Assembly: GCA_037176725.1 (NCBI GenBank)
Contig: JAZBRS010000023.1
Location: 26,655,001-26,719,000 of the forward strand
Length of the DNA: 64,000 nucleotides
Direction of reading: 5' to 3'
From: Posidonia oceanica
Lineage: Eukaryota > Streptophyta > Magnoliopsida > Alismatales > Posidoniaceae
Both the position numbers and the translations under genes were made by a program. Positions 1-11,050 of this stretch are shown in pieces. The notes beneath the pieces were generated by a model. It was not told where the DNA came from. It saw only the letters and a program-made list of their open reading frames with translations, and did not search any database. Position 1 is the stretch's first letter; the number at the start of each line of letters is the position of its first letter.

Positions 1-112
1 TTTCTTCCTTTTTCCCTAGGAACTTTTTCCCCCTTCCACATCATTAGGAAGTATTATTTACCTATCAATGAAAATTCTAACCATAACCATAACGATTTCT
101 TGGATAAATCAG

Positions 113-510
113 GTGATGTTCCAAGAGTTAATGGACAATTAGCTGTTTCCCGTGCCTTTGGGGATAAGAGTCTCAAATCACACTTGCGATCAGATCCTGA
201 TATAAGATACGAGGAGACAACTGCTAATACAGAGCTCATAATTCTTGCAAGTGATGGTTTGTGGAAGGTTTGATCCTCGTTCTTCATGGTGTCGAGCCTA
301 ACAATGGGATCAAGGTTTTTTTCTTGTAGCAGTCATATCTACGTTATACTTAATGTTGTTCCTGTGCAGGTCATGAGCAATGAAGAAGCCGTTGAGATTG
401 CCCTGAAAACCAAGGACCCTCAAGCTGCAGCTAAGTTGTTAACTGCAGAAGCGGTTAAGAGAGACAGCAAGGACGACATATCTTGCATCGTTGTTCGATT
501 TAGGATGTAA
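113..510 (+). CDS. Protein phosphatase 2C, last two exons (5' part outside window)
   Basis: Two exons are visible. The first runs 113-267 after an acceptor CAG at 110-112 and the second 370-510 after CAG at 367-369; the intron 268-369 has GT and AG ends. The product ends at the TAA at 508-510. Visible motifs are DVPRVNGQLAVSRAFGD (a conserved PP2C motif with the metal-binding Asp region), LIILASDGLWKV (the DGLW motif across the intron) and a C-terminal SKDDISCIVVRF, which carries the DD of the last PP2C motif. Known PP2Cs are Mn/Mg-dependent Ser/Thr phosphatases; this C-terminus resembles the small, catalytic-domain-only plant PP2Cs (group F-like). Exon 1 enters with the last two bases of a Gly codon, so the upstream exons lie left of the window. 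The visible part has no frame break, and it is the only intact host gene here. Confidence 0.93.
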
Positions 511-840
511 CCTTGAGATATTTCATTCTGGTTACCAGAAATTCATTCAACAGGAACCATAAACTGCTATTTGGCAGCAGTGTTTATGTTAGCTTATGAT
601 CTGGAGAACAACTGTGCTCTACTATATAGTAGAAGATTGTTAAATTGAGAGAAAATACCACCTGGTCATCTCTATCATTGTAAAGTTTCCATCAGTTTGT
701 GTGGTTTGATATTATTCGCATTTTAGATACTATAGATCAGTCTGTAACGCTGGTAGAAGGATTTGGATAATGATTGGAAAAGATGAATTTGTATTATTTT
801 TTATGTTATTTGATTCATGTAAAAACTTTTAGATTTTTTT
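511..840 (+). other. Probable 3' UTR and downstream flank of the PP2C gene
   Basis: AT-rich sequence follows the PP2C stop directly and has no coding potential. A T-rich stretch near 790-840 could hold the cleavage site, but no poly(A) signal stands out enough to fix the end. Confidence 0.4.
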
Positions 841-1500
841 TTCAACGCTTTATTATTATATTGAACGTAAACTCAAGGTGTGCAGGAAAAAGGCGGAGAC
901 CACGTTTGTGCTTCTGTGCATTTATTAAGATCTGAATATTGGTGTTCAGAGTTAAAGCCTTGTATTGGAACTGGAGCATCCTCGTTTCGGATAGAGACAT
1001 TGTATAAAAATAAATGTAATGTAGTGGCTCCAATTTCAACAGGGTTCTACTAGCCCACCTCCTCTCATTTGCTTGGGTGTCGTCGCCGGGAAATTATAGG
1101 TATACTATCTAAAATAGTAGAAAATACAGATTTATCGTTGTAAATTCTAAAAGTTTAAGAATATCATTGGTTCTTTTTCTTTATACATGTCATTGAGTTG
1201 ATTTTTTATCAAACTTATTGGAACATTCTTTGACGTTGTTAACTTTTAAACTAATTTTCCATTTCTATCCTCCCCTTATCCTAAACAAAATCCTAATCTC
1301 CACTTCTTCTCGATCGACAATGACCTTCTCGACTTCTATTTTCCCTCTTCTGTCTTTGTTAGCGAAGGAGGAGCTAACAAAGGAGGGGCCTTTTCGATTG
1401 GACCACCTACAAAGATGAGTCTAGGGGCCTCAGCAGACCATTAAGGTCTTCGGGCTCGGGAACCAGGGACCGAGGCCAGATGGGGAAGGTAATGGTGAAG
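841..1500. other. Intergenic, nothing recognised
   Basis: AT-rich single-copy-looking sequence. I see no gene, repeat pair or structured element up to the target duplication of the MITE at 1501. Confidence 0.4.
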
Positions 1501-2115
1501 GTGATGCTAAGGTGTCAATGGATATCTAAAATTTAAAAATCTGTTCGGTATCTTATATTCAAATTCTTGGATTTTTATCCAAAAAAACATTTGATGGAGC
1601 GAATTTGAATCCCAAAAAAAATTTCAAAAAAAATCGAATTGAATTCGGATGTTGATACATTTGATTGGAAAAAAATCCGTATATGAAAAATATCCGTATT
1701 CGTAAAATATTCACATTCGTATTCGTATCCGAATTCGTCTAATGTATAAGTAATCAACTATCTTTACATATTTCTAGTTTTAATTTTATATTTTTATTTA
1801 AGTTTCACATATAACATATGGTTAATTAATCTAATTAATAATATTTATTGTTTACATATAACTATATTTCAGATAATTCAGATATTTGATATCGATTATT
1901 TAACGGATACGAATAGTCGAATACTGATTTATTTGTATTCAGACTTTTCAATCGAATACGAATAATATCCGAATCTGGATTTATCTGCCGAATTCAAATA
2001 TAGATGTCAAAATTAACATCTATTCAGATATGGATACTAATTCGGATGTGGATGGAAAATTTGAATATTGGTAGAATCGTTTCGTATTCGTTCCGTTTAC
2101 ACCTCTAGTGATGCT
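1501..2115. mobile_element. hAT-type MITE (about 599 bp) with perfect 8-bp target duplication
   Basis: The element spans 1509-2107. The 8-mer GTGATGCT occurs at 1501-1508 and again at 2108-2115. The left end begins AAGGTGTCAATGGA and the right end, read in reverse, begins TAGAGGTGTAAACGGA, an imperfect terminal inverted repeat. An 8-bp duplication and a TAGNGGTG-like tip are typical of hAT elements. The interior is AT-rich with many iterations of the kind CGAATACGAAT/ATCCGAAT and no coding frame, so the copy is non-autonomous. Confidence 0.75.
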
Positions 2116-2743
2116 TTAAGATTTAAGATGAAGGTAAGGTGAAGGTTATGGCAGGGTTAGGTTAATTTTTTCGCACACTTGGGTTAACTTTTTAACTAGC
2201 CAAAGTTAGTTTTTAACTCATTAAATGGTGGTGATGGTATATGTGTATAAAAAAAGAGGATCTAATGGTATACCTGAACTTTCAAAATTTTCGATGATAA
2301 ATATGTATTTTTGACCATTTTAGATGATGTACCTATTATTCTTCCTATGAAATGCTCTAGTGTTGAACAGATTCGTGCCTACTGTATCATCACTTTTCTC
2401 CACAACGTCGGCAAGAATGCAAGATGACATCTCCTGTAATGGTGGGCAGGGGCTTGTTCAGCGGAGGATGAGGTTGGCATAATTGATAAAGTTAAGAAAG
2501 ACGAGTGGTCTATCTATTTGGTCCTTCGGTGGATATTTATCTTTTAGTTTCCATAGCTCTGCTACTCTTTCTTGCATGGACATCACTATTATAGACCTTG
2601 GTGTCCTTGTGAGCTTCTATTACGAGTTGATACACTTAGCATTACTGCACCTTATTTAAACATACTGTTTGTTCAAGTTTTATCCGAAGAGTCAAGGACA
2701 ACAAAATGCATGTTGTTGGACACACCATTAGACACGTTAGAAG
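2116..2743. other. Intergenic, nothing recognised
   Basis: No gene or repeat boundary was found between the two MITE-like copies. Short open frames are not supported by codon pattern or known motifs. Confidence 0.4.
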
Positions 2744-3395
2744 TAGAGGTGTAAACAGAGCGAATACGAAATGAATCTGTTAATATTCGAATTCGAATAT
2801 TTTTATCTACATCCGAATTCATTTTCGTATCCGAACGAATGTTAAATTTGACATCCGTATCCGAATTTATCCGATACATCCGAATTCGATCAAGAAACCT
2901 AAATACGAATATATATGTATCCAAAATATCTGAAATATAAACATCATAAACCTGTAGATAATAAATCCAAAATAATAAACCTGAAACTGTAAGATAATAA
3001 TTCAAGTATTCATTGAATACTATTCAATAAGTATATAACCTGTTTTTATAAGAAGTAAATGTAAACAACATAATAATCAAACATCGATAATAATAATTCA
3101 GCAAGTGTTAACCATAAATTATAAATAATAGTCACAAAGTTTCTTCAAACAAGAATTAATCATAATTTCAATTCTTCTCCAACATAAATGGACCATAAGT
3201 TCAAACACAAATAAACAATAAATGTTCATGTTATGTTTAAACAAAAATTAATAACATAAGTTCAAACACAAATAAACAACAAAATATTCTAAGTTGTGCT
3301 AAAAAACACAACAACAAAAAATTGAAGTTCTTGTACATTATATTGTCAAATCCCTTAGACCTTTAGTTTGTCTCATGCTCATTAATCACACCTAC
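2744..3395. mobile_element. Second, eroded copy of the same hAT-like MITE family
   Basis: It starts TAGAGGTGTAAACAGAGCGA, matching the reversed right end of the 1509-2107 element, and the similarity continues through the ATCCGAATT-rich interior. The probable 8-bp left flank is GTTAGAAG (2736-2743). I could not find the matching right flank. The right end is therefore approximate and may have been lost before or when the copia element inserted at 3438. Confidence 0.5.
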
Positions 3396-3437
3396 AAAAG
3401 AAAAAATAACTTGATTAGTAAATATACATACACCATG

Positions 3438-4507
3438 TGTTGGGATTTTAGACTTCATTAGAGAGAGTAAATAGTGAATTTGATATATAATGCTGAATTT
3501 AAACCAACTTTGACAATCTTAAGCAATTTATCAAGGAAATGAAATGTAGTGCTAGATTTTGAATATTAAACTAATAACATACAAAGAAGGAGATGAGAGG
3601 CAATGAGAATATACTCAAAGGATTTATAGTGGTTCAGCTTCCCTGGCTTAGTCCACTCCTCGAGAAAAACCCTCGAGAGTTACCTTAACATTGATTTTGT
3701 TCCGGGCCAAGATCCTACCGTACACCTTGACGTGACCACGCCAAACCCCCGCAAAAACTGCGGTAACTCTTCTTGCTCCCGGAGAAGAAACTCACTCAAT
3801 AAAGGAAAATTACAACTCTTTTTCAACTCTTTCTATATCTCCCAAAACACTTTTGGTAGGTTGAAATGATACTCTCTTAGTTTGGGAAATGTCTCTCAAA
3901 GATATGAGTGGAATGCTTAACAAAAGGATGGGAATTTAGCTCAACAACTTGTATATGATGTGAAATATACTTGTCTAATCTCTAGTGTCAAATATGAGTA
4001 TAGTGGTGTCCTATATATAGGCATGAGTTAGAATAAACATGTGTAAAATGAGCTCACAATTTAGACATGTGTTAAACACCTCTAATTTCCTCTCAAAATA
4101 GACGTGTTAAACACCTATAAAATCCTCTCAAAATAGACATGTGTTAATTGTGTTCTAAATGTACAATAAGTTTGGGATGCTTCTTGCTAAACATGGTTTG
4201 TTTTTGGGCTTATGGCTATTTTCCTAAAACACTATGGGAGTGTTTGAGAGATAATTACAAGTTCCTAGAATACAACATACTCTTTTACATGACTCTTAAA
4301 TACATATAATCTTGGTTATCATTCTTCAATTATTTTGACTTGATTTTCAATTGAATTGCCTTGATCTTCCTTATTGATTTATTCTTTGCCAATATCCCTT
4401 CTTCTTTTTCCAAAGTCCATGAGAACTTCTTTCTTGACCTATTAAGAAGGTTAGCTCACAAATATGTTTGTTATCATCAAAACCGAGATGAGTCATTTTT
4501 GCCAACA
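3438..4507 (-). repeat. Copia 3' LTR, complete (1070 bp)
   Basis: Minus strand begins TGTTGGCAAAAATGAC and ends CCCAACA. It aligns with 7112-7832 from the shared TGTTGGGATT tip inward, including the shared block with CTCGAGAAAAACC near 3659. On the minus strand it is preceded by AAAAAGGTAGAGG (4508-4520), a degenerate polypurine tract. Confidence 0.85.
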
Positions 4508-4520
4508 ACCTCTACCTTTT

Positions 4521-5640
4521 TGATGATGACAAAAACCACAAATATTCAAAGCTATAGAAATGGCCCCTTATTAGAATATGCATGAAAATATGTCAATAAA
4601 AACTCAATGCTCCCCCTAACTATATGAGTACAATATAAAATGTCAAAACATATATAATCTTAACCAATGACTCATGCACCCTCTTATCTTTCATTAATAC
4701 GATAATCTAAAAAACATAGTTTTGGAAAACCTATCTTATTCTTCTCCCTCTTTTTGTCATAAGCAAAAAGAATAGAAGGTATAAATCCAAAGAAATATAA
4801 GCAACATAAGCAAGAGCATTATCAAAATGGATATTCAACTAAGTATCAATATAAGCTTCTCCCCTCCTTATCAATACAAGGATATTCAATAAGGCATCAA
4901 AACCAGTGTTAAAATAATAGGAATCTACTTTATCATCAAAGGTAAAGTAAAAATCATAAAAATCATCCTCAAAGGTGATTAATATTCAATAAGCATCTAA
5001 ATCATACAAATATTTATAGATATTCAGTAAGCTCCCCTTCACTTTAAGCGTAGATTTTTTTTTTGCCAAAATTTACCACTTGTTAAAAGATACCAATTGT
5101 TGGAAAAGATTCAATGTGCTCCCCCTGTCGATGAGCATAGATAAATAAAATTTATTCCAAAATAGATTATAAAGATCAATAACGATTCATTTCAAAGTAT
5201 TTTTCATAAAAGCTCCCCCTTTCATCAAGTATGTGTAAAAAAATAGTTCAATGAAAATCATAGCAAATACTTATAAAGATTCAAGAGTAAGATACCAATA
5301 ATCAATATGACCACAAGTCATAATTAACAAAAATTTGATCAAGAAATCAAAAAACAGACTTCCAGTCAATTTGACAAACCGGATGAAATCGGCAGACCGA
5401 ATCAAGAGATTTCGGTATTCCGGTCCAAAAAGGGTATTCCGAACCAGTTTGAAAATTTAAAACAGGGATAAATTTTTAGGGAATGATACCAATTGTTTGT
5501 AATGTAAATTCATGATAAATTGAGTGAAATTCCATTCAAATAATTTCATTAATCAATAAATTAAAAATAATTAAAAACATCATTTTTAATGGGATTTCCA
5601 ATATTTGTCAATGATTAATAGTCTCATGTACCTTCTCCTT
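4521..5640 (-). other. Copia 3' internal non-coding remnant
   Basis: AT-rich stretch between gag and the 3' LTR with several GCTCCCC words (near 4608, 5031, 5119 and 5211), which read as purine-rich GGGGAGC on the element strand. At 5380-5450 there is a small cluster of CGG/CCG words such as ATCGGCAGACCGA, similar to words in the solo LTR at 21455-24580. No coding potential. Confidence 0.5.
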
Positions 5641-5649
5641 CTTGGAGAA

Positions 5650-7080
5650 ATCAAGTACCAAGCAGAGATTTTGGTACCCACTTAATTTTGGGTCCAAATG
5701 GATTAATCTTATTGTTTCTCATTTTAGAGATCTATTTATCTCTTTCTTCCACTTTCTTGATGACAAATTCAAAATTTTCATCATTCTTAGTTCTTACAAA
5801 TCCATTTTCATATGGAATAACATTTCTAGGAACATTTTCACTTTTGTGCTTCTTTTCATCAAAAGTTTTCTTCTTATGAGTAATCTTACTAACATCATTA
5901 AGCAAATTTTCACTTTTGAACTTTAATGATGCAAAGTCACTTTCAAAGACATTAATTCTACCTTTCATAATATTCAACTCATTTTTCAAGATATCATTTT
6001 CCATTTTAAATGCTTTATTCTTACTTCTCAAATCATTATTTTCATTTGAAAACAACTCATTTTCTTGAGATATATCCATAAAATTCTTGTTTATGCTTTT
6101 GTATTTGGGATTCAAAGACTTATATTCCAAATAAAGCTCATTAAAGGCATCAAGTAATTCATCCATAGAAAAATCTTCAAAATTATCTAAAGATATTACC
6201 TCACTAGCCATAAAATATGAGTGAGTAAACTCACCATCTTCATTGGAAGAAGAATTGCTAGCGTCCCATGTAGCTTGAAGAGCCTTCTTCTTCTTCATTT
6301 TTCTCTTATCTTTCTTTTGAATTCTTTCTTTCTTTAAGAATGACTTGAACTTGTTAGTAACAAAAGCAAAATCTTCCTCATTCGAATCATCCAACTTGAT
6401 CGAGGTATTAAGTGCAATACTCTTATTTTCTGGAACCTTTTCAATTTCTTTTTCAATCATTTGTACTTCATAAGAAGTGAGATTTCCTATGAGTTCTTCT
6501 AGTGAGTAATTGGAGAGGTCTTTTGCCTTTTCAATAGCAGTAGTCTTTTTCTCTCATTTTGAAGTTAAAGACCGGAGATTTTTCTAACTAGCTCACTTTG
6601 GGAAAAACTTTTCCCAAGAGAATGCAAATTATTTGTAATCTCAAAAAATATAGTAAACATGTTACCAATGGATTTATTGGGTTGCATTTTAAACATTTCA
6701 TACTTATGTATAAGCATATTGATTTTTGTTTCTTTTACTTGGTTTGTTCCCTCATGAGTTACTTCTAAAATGTGCCATGCATCATGACAAGTATTACAAT
6801 TAGAAATTCGATTGAATTCATCTTGATTAATAGCACAAAATAAAGTGTTTAATCCCTTAGCATCTAAAGTAGCTAATTTCATTTCATTTTCATTCCATTT
6901 CTTATAATCCTTCTTACTAGGAGTATAACCATTTATAACAATGTTTCATAAATCAAAATCAACAGATTTGAGGTAAATTTGCATTCTACACTTCCAATAA
7001 TTATAATTTATGCCATCAAAGAAAGGAGGTCTATATATGCTTAAATGAAGCCATTTAAATTAGAAGATGTTTAAATCTCA
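5650..7080 (-). pseudogene. Copia gag polyprotein remnant (UBN2 type)
   Basis: Reading leftward on the minus strand, the N-terminal part contains RPPFFDGINYNYWKCRMQI, the typical start of copia gag. It is followed by an in-frame stop where a Trp is usual (FDL-stop-NIV), then the UBN2-like core around 6565-6882 with HDAWHILEVTHEGTNQVK. A frameshift between about 6565 and 6460 leads to a second frame (6460 to 5732), Lys/Asn/Glu-rich and probably coiled-coil. Further left, WVPKSLLGT resembles the region between gag and integrase in this group. Gag would form the particle that packages element RNA. This copy cannot make a complete product, and the pol part is gone. Confidence 0.8.
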
Positions 7081-7097
7081 TATTCTAGAAAAACCAA

Positions 7098-7109
7098 GCT
7101 CTAATACCA
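7098..7109 (-). other. Copia primer binding site (initiator tRNA-Met type)
   Basis: On the minus strand the sequence just after the 5' LTR end is AGTGGTATTAGAGC. TGGTATNAGAGC is the standard plant copia site complementary to the 3' end of initiator tRNA-Met; one position differs from the common TGGTATCAGAGC. It fixes the element's orientation. Confidence 0.85.
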
Positions 7110-7111
7110 CT

Positions 7112-7832
7112 TGTTGGGATTCTAGGCTTCACTAGAGGGGGTGAATAGTGAATTTGATCCAACTTTGACAATCTTAAGCAATTTATCAAGTAAATGAAAT
7201 GTAGAGCTAGATTTTGGATATTAAACTAATAACATACAAAGAAGGGGATGAGAGGTAATGAGATGAGAGGTAATGAGAATATACTCAAAGGATTTATAGT
7301 GGTTCAGCCTCCCCGGCTTAGTCCACTCCTCGAGAAAAACCTTCGAGAGTTATCTTAACTTTAATCTTGTTCCGGACCAAGATCCTGCCGTACACCTTGA
7401 CAAGACCACGCCACACCCCCGCAAAAATCGTGGTAATCCTTCTCGCTCTCGGAGAAGAAACTCATTCAATAAAGGAAAATTACAACTCTTTTTCAACTCT
7501 TTCTATATCTCCCAAAACACTTTTGGTAGGTGGAAATGATACTCTCTTAGCTTGGGAAATGTCTCTCAAAGATATGAGTGGAATGCTTAACAAAAGGATG
7601 GGAATTTAGCTTAACAACTTATATATGATGTGCAATATACTTGTCTAATCTCTAGTGTCAAATATGAGTATAGTGGTGTCCTATATATAGGCATGAGTTA
7701 GAATAAACATGTGTAAAATGAGCTCACAATTTAGACATGTGTTAAACATCTCTAATTTCCTCTCAAAATAGACATGTGTTAAATACCTATAAAATCCTCT
7801 TAAAATAGACATGTGTTAAACACCTATAAAAT
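7112..7832 (-). repeat. Copia 5' LTR, truncated (721 of about 1070 bp)
   Basis: Colinear with the 3' LTR from its CCCAACA tip. The match stops near 7832, where TGTAATATCCGGG starts. About 350 bp of the U3 end is missing at this junction. It was deleted, or displaced to the far side of a nested insertion. Confidence 0.8.
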
Positions 7833-8929
7833 TGTAATATCCGGGTTTTTCTGAATCTAGCGGGTAGTTATAGCCCAGGTAATTAGCAAGGGAATCTAGC
7901 GCAAATTATTGGCACGGATGACTGACGCGTGTTGATAGTGCGGAATTCTGGCACGTATTACCGACGCGGTCCGTTAGTTCAAAATTCAGTTATCTGTTGG
8001 GTTGGATTTGGGAATGTAATTCCCGTGTTTACGTGTTTTGATGGTTTGGAGTTTGATTGCTTCTAATTGTAATTAATCATTGAAGTAATCATAGTAGATT
8101 GATGTTTATACTCTTTGGCATAACTTTTGGGAGTTGTTTGGGAGATTTGCAGTTTGTGGGAAGGAGGAGGAGCTTTGTGCAATTTTCATGCAAAAAGTTG
8201 ATTAAAGAATGAAGAATATGGGAGAACCATGCGACAGCCATGCAACGCTGCCATTTTCAACCGCATCTTCGGGACGGCTGTCGGGGCGGAAGAAGGACGA
8301 GAGGGTGGCTTCCTGGGGAAGACTGGATCTCTTCTTCCTCTTTTCTTCCTTGGTCTAGTGTGAAGGCTTCTGGAGGGCTTCCAAGGTGTTCCAGAGAGAG
8401 AGAGAGAGGGGGCTGTGAAGGAGAGGTGGGAGCCGAGCTTCTTTGGCCAAGTGACTCCCGTGCCCAGGAGGGAATTCCGGTCGACTTGAGGGAGCATCAC
8501 TGCCGACAAACATCTTCCTGTTGTGTCCGTGCAATCGTGGAGGTGAGTTAGTGGTTCGGTAATTGATGTTCTCCCTTTCTTTTACTTGTTACGCGTGGTA
8601 ATCTGGTGTTCCTCCTTGCGAAGGTGAGAGCGTCGTGGGTTGCGGTGGTGGTTGTCCGCAGCAGAACTTTGGGTTTGGGTGGCCGGCGACGAGTGGAAAC
8701 CACCCCTATGCACGTCGGAGAGGTGCACACCTTACCAGTTCTTCTCCAATTTTGCTTAAAAAGATGCAAATGCGTTGTTTGGCATGTTTTGAATGCTTGC
8801 TAGATGATTCATGATTTTAGGAGATTTATGGTGAATTTTGTAGCTAATATTGCATGCAGCTATTACTATTCACCTATTTGAGTTTCATTGCTTTGGATTT
8901 TGATATCTTGAGCTCTGGTTATCGGAATG
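7833..8929. mobile_element. Start of an unclassified LTR-like sequence (TGTAAT...CGGG)
   Basis: It begins TGTAATATCCGGG exactly where the copia LTR breaks off, and ends where the LTR of element A begins (8930). The opening resembles TGTAACACTCGGG of the solo LTR at 21455, a common Ty3/gypsy LTR start. Inside are a GC-rich part (8240-8550) ending in a splice-donor-like GTGAGT and an AT-rich tail. Its other end is not in the window. I take it as the left part of an LTR split by element A, but the family is unproven. Confidence 0.45.
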
Positions 8930-9879
8930 TGTAACTGTCTCTCGATGCGACGCGAACGCACGCTACCAAAGCTCGCAGGCGTCCGACTAGGGAGAAGAAG
9001 GTCACGGCTAATGGTGGATTCGAGGAGAGTTCGACTCGAGGAAAACACTGATAAAATGACGAAATCAGGGAGAAAAGAAGAAGAAAATACAAAGATAAAG
9101 CAAAAGGGAGTCGCCACCTAGTCTATTGTCGGAAGACGAGAAAAACAGAGGAAAAACAATGATATGCATGTGTAGTAATCTCGGTGTTCAGATCGCCCAT
9201 GTACGCTGCCAAAGCTCGCGTGCACCGATCGGAATCAGGTTCACCATTAGCGGGTGTGTCCGAGAAGGAAGACTTGACTCGAAAACACTTAAAAAGGGAA
9301 TGAAAAGGAAAGAAAAGAAGAAGATAAGACAAATCAGAGTCGCCACCGTGTCTATTAAGTCGGGAGACAAGGAAAACCAGGGAAATGTGTGAATAAACAC
9401 GCAAGACCAAGCAAAAGATGCAATGCGATGCAATGCAAATGAAAAGGGATGCAATGATGTGACTCGTGCCTAGGATAAGGGCAATATGGTCATTACAGGC
9501 CATGAGAAAGGGCAAGGACTCCTGTTACGTGTGGGGAAGGTGTTAGGCACCCCTGACACGCCCGAGAATCGGTCTTTCTAGGCTTACGCTCACATACGCA
9601 GGGAAATGCATGCTTTGAATGCCTAAGTGCCATGAATGCCTAATTAGTTGCTAAAATGTGTGCTCTAAATGATGGAATGCGTGCAAGGAATTAAACGTGC
9701 AATCTAAGCGCTCAGCAACACTGTTTGTTTTTCGAACCGGGCAAACCCTGGTCCGTGAGAACTCCAGGCAGTAAGCATCACTGCCCTAAATGCAAATGCA
9801 GATGATAAAACAAAACAACGGTAAAACCAGGCAATGCAGGTGACATGCAAAGGGAAACCGAGGCAAACAGGTAAAACGG

Positions 9880-10070
9880 TGCGAGAAACGAAAGCAGGCA
9901 CGCAAAACGGTGCAAGAAACGAAGCAGGCACGCAAAACGGTGCGAGAAAGGAGGGAAAACAGGAGCGGACACGCAAAACCATGCAAATGCAAGCAAAACA
10001 GGATGTAGGCACGCAAAATAATGCAAATGCAAGCAAAACAGTGCAAATGCATGCAAAAATGCCAGAAAAG
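9880..10070 (-). repeat. 30-bp-class tandem repeat inside the solo LTR
   Basis: Iterations of ACGCAAAACGGTGCGAGAAA-like units, degenerating into ATGCAAATGCAAGCAAAACA. The same class appears in the other solo LTR (33985-34590) and, reversed, in the D LTR (48540-49330). Open frames across it are repeat artefacts. Confidence 0.7.
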
Positions 10071-10074
10071 GACC

Positions 10075-11050
10075 TAAATGTAATTAAAATGCAAACCTAG
10101 GGACCTGGATGCAACTAAATGCAAACTTAGGGACCTATGTGCAATGATTTTGAAAAGTTAGGGGCCTAAATGCAATGAATATGCAAACCTAGGGATCTGA
10201 ATACAACTAAATGCAAACTTAGGGACCTATATGCAATTATTTTAAAAGACAGGGGCCTAAATGCAATGAAAATACAAACCTAGGGACCTGAGTGCAACTA
10301 AATGCAGACTTAGGGACCTGGGTGCAATAAAAATAAGTCTCTGGGTTTTTTAATAATGCAATAAGGTTTTAAAACAGAGATTAAATGAAATCTGAATGGA
10401 TTGAGGACCTAAATGCAAATGCAATAAAATGCAGGGTCAGGAATGCAATGCAATATGGAAAAAATGCAATTTAAATAATTACTGTGAATGCATGCAATGG
10501 ACTGAAATGCAAATTAAATAAATGTAGGGGCTAAAATGCAATGTAATATGGTAAAGTATGAGATTAAATGATTTTAACAACTGAACAGAGGACTGGAAAG
10601 TAAATAAAATAAATAGCAGGAGTTAAGAGTAATGTAATAAGATAAAAACATGTATTTAAATGATATTAATCAACCGAAGGACCTAGATGTAAATAAAATA
10701 AATTACTGGACTAAAAATTAAGAGATGATAAAGTATTTTGAACTGCAGGAGGACTAAGATGCAATAAAAATAAATAACTGGGCTAAAACTAAAAAATATT
10801 AAAATACTTTGAACTACAGAGGGACTAAGATGCAATAAAAATAAATGACAGGACTGCAAGTAAATGATATCAAAAGATTTTAAACTACAGCAGGACTAAA
10901 ATGTAAATAAAGTAAACTACAGAACGATAATGCAATGTAATAAAGTTTTATCATAAGTTAAATGAAACTTAAACTACAGCTAGACCTAAGTGCAAATAAA
11001 TAAAACTAAAGGAAACAAATGCAATGCAATGCAAAACTAACTAAGTTAAG
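10075..11050 (-). repeat. Degenerate iterations of GGACCTAAATGCAAT
   Basis: The phrase (A)GGGACCTAAATGCAAT and close variants recur throughout at irregular 25-60 bp spacing. A similar field lies at 13640-14590 in LTR A, a weaker one at 35160-35880, and the reversed form at 47500-48060 in the D LTR. Non-coding. Confidence 0.7.

Larger units (their letters stand above)
3438..7832 (-). mobile_element. Decayed Ty1/copia retrotransposon, gag only
   Basis: On the minus strand the order is: truncated 5' LTR (7832 to 7112), PBS, gag remnants (about 7080 to 5650), short non-coding interior, polypurine-like tract, full 3' LTR (4507 to 3438). The LTRs end in TG/CA. I see no protease, integrase, reverse transcriptase or RNase H, so about 3 kb of a normal copia interior is missing. 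The left flank is CCATG (3433-3437). The partner duplication cannot be seen because the right LTR is cut at the 7833 junction. The LTR copies differ at many positions and by small indels, so the insertion is not recent. Confidence 0.85.

Noticed and set aside
8240..8551. Protein-coding exon ending at the GTGAGT near 8542
   Set aside because: Frames overlap on both strands, there is no conserved motif, and the context is LTR-like; at most an untranslated exon of an element transcript.
8930..9170. Full 5' LTR of an element with PBS to its left
   Set aside because: The bases beyond 8930 do not match the PBS; the PPT is on the other side of the LTR (16378), so it is a 3' LTR.
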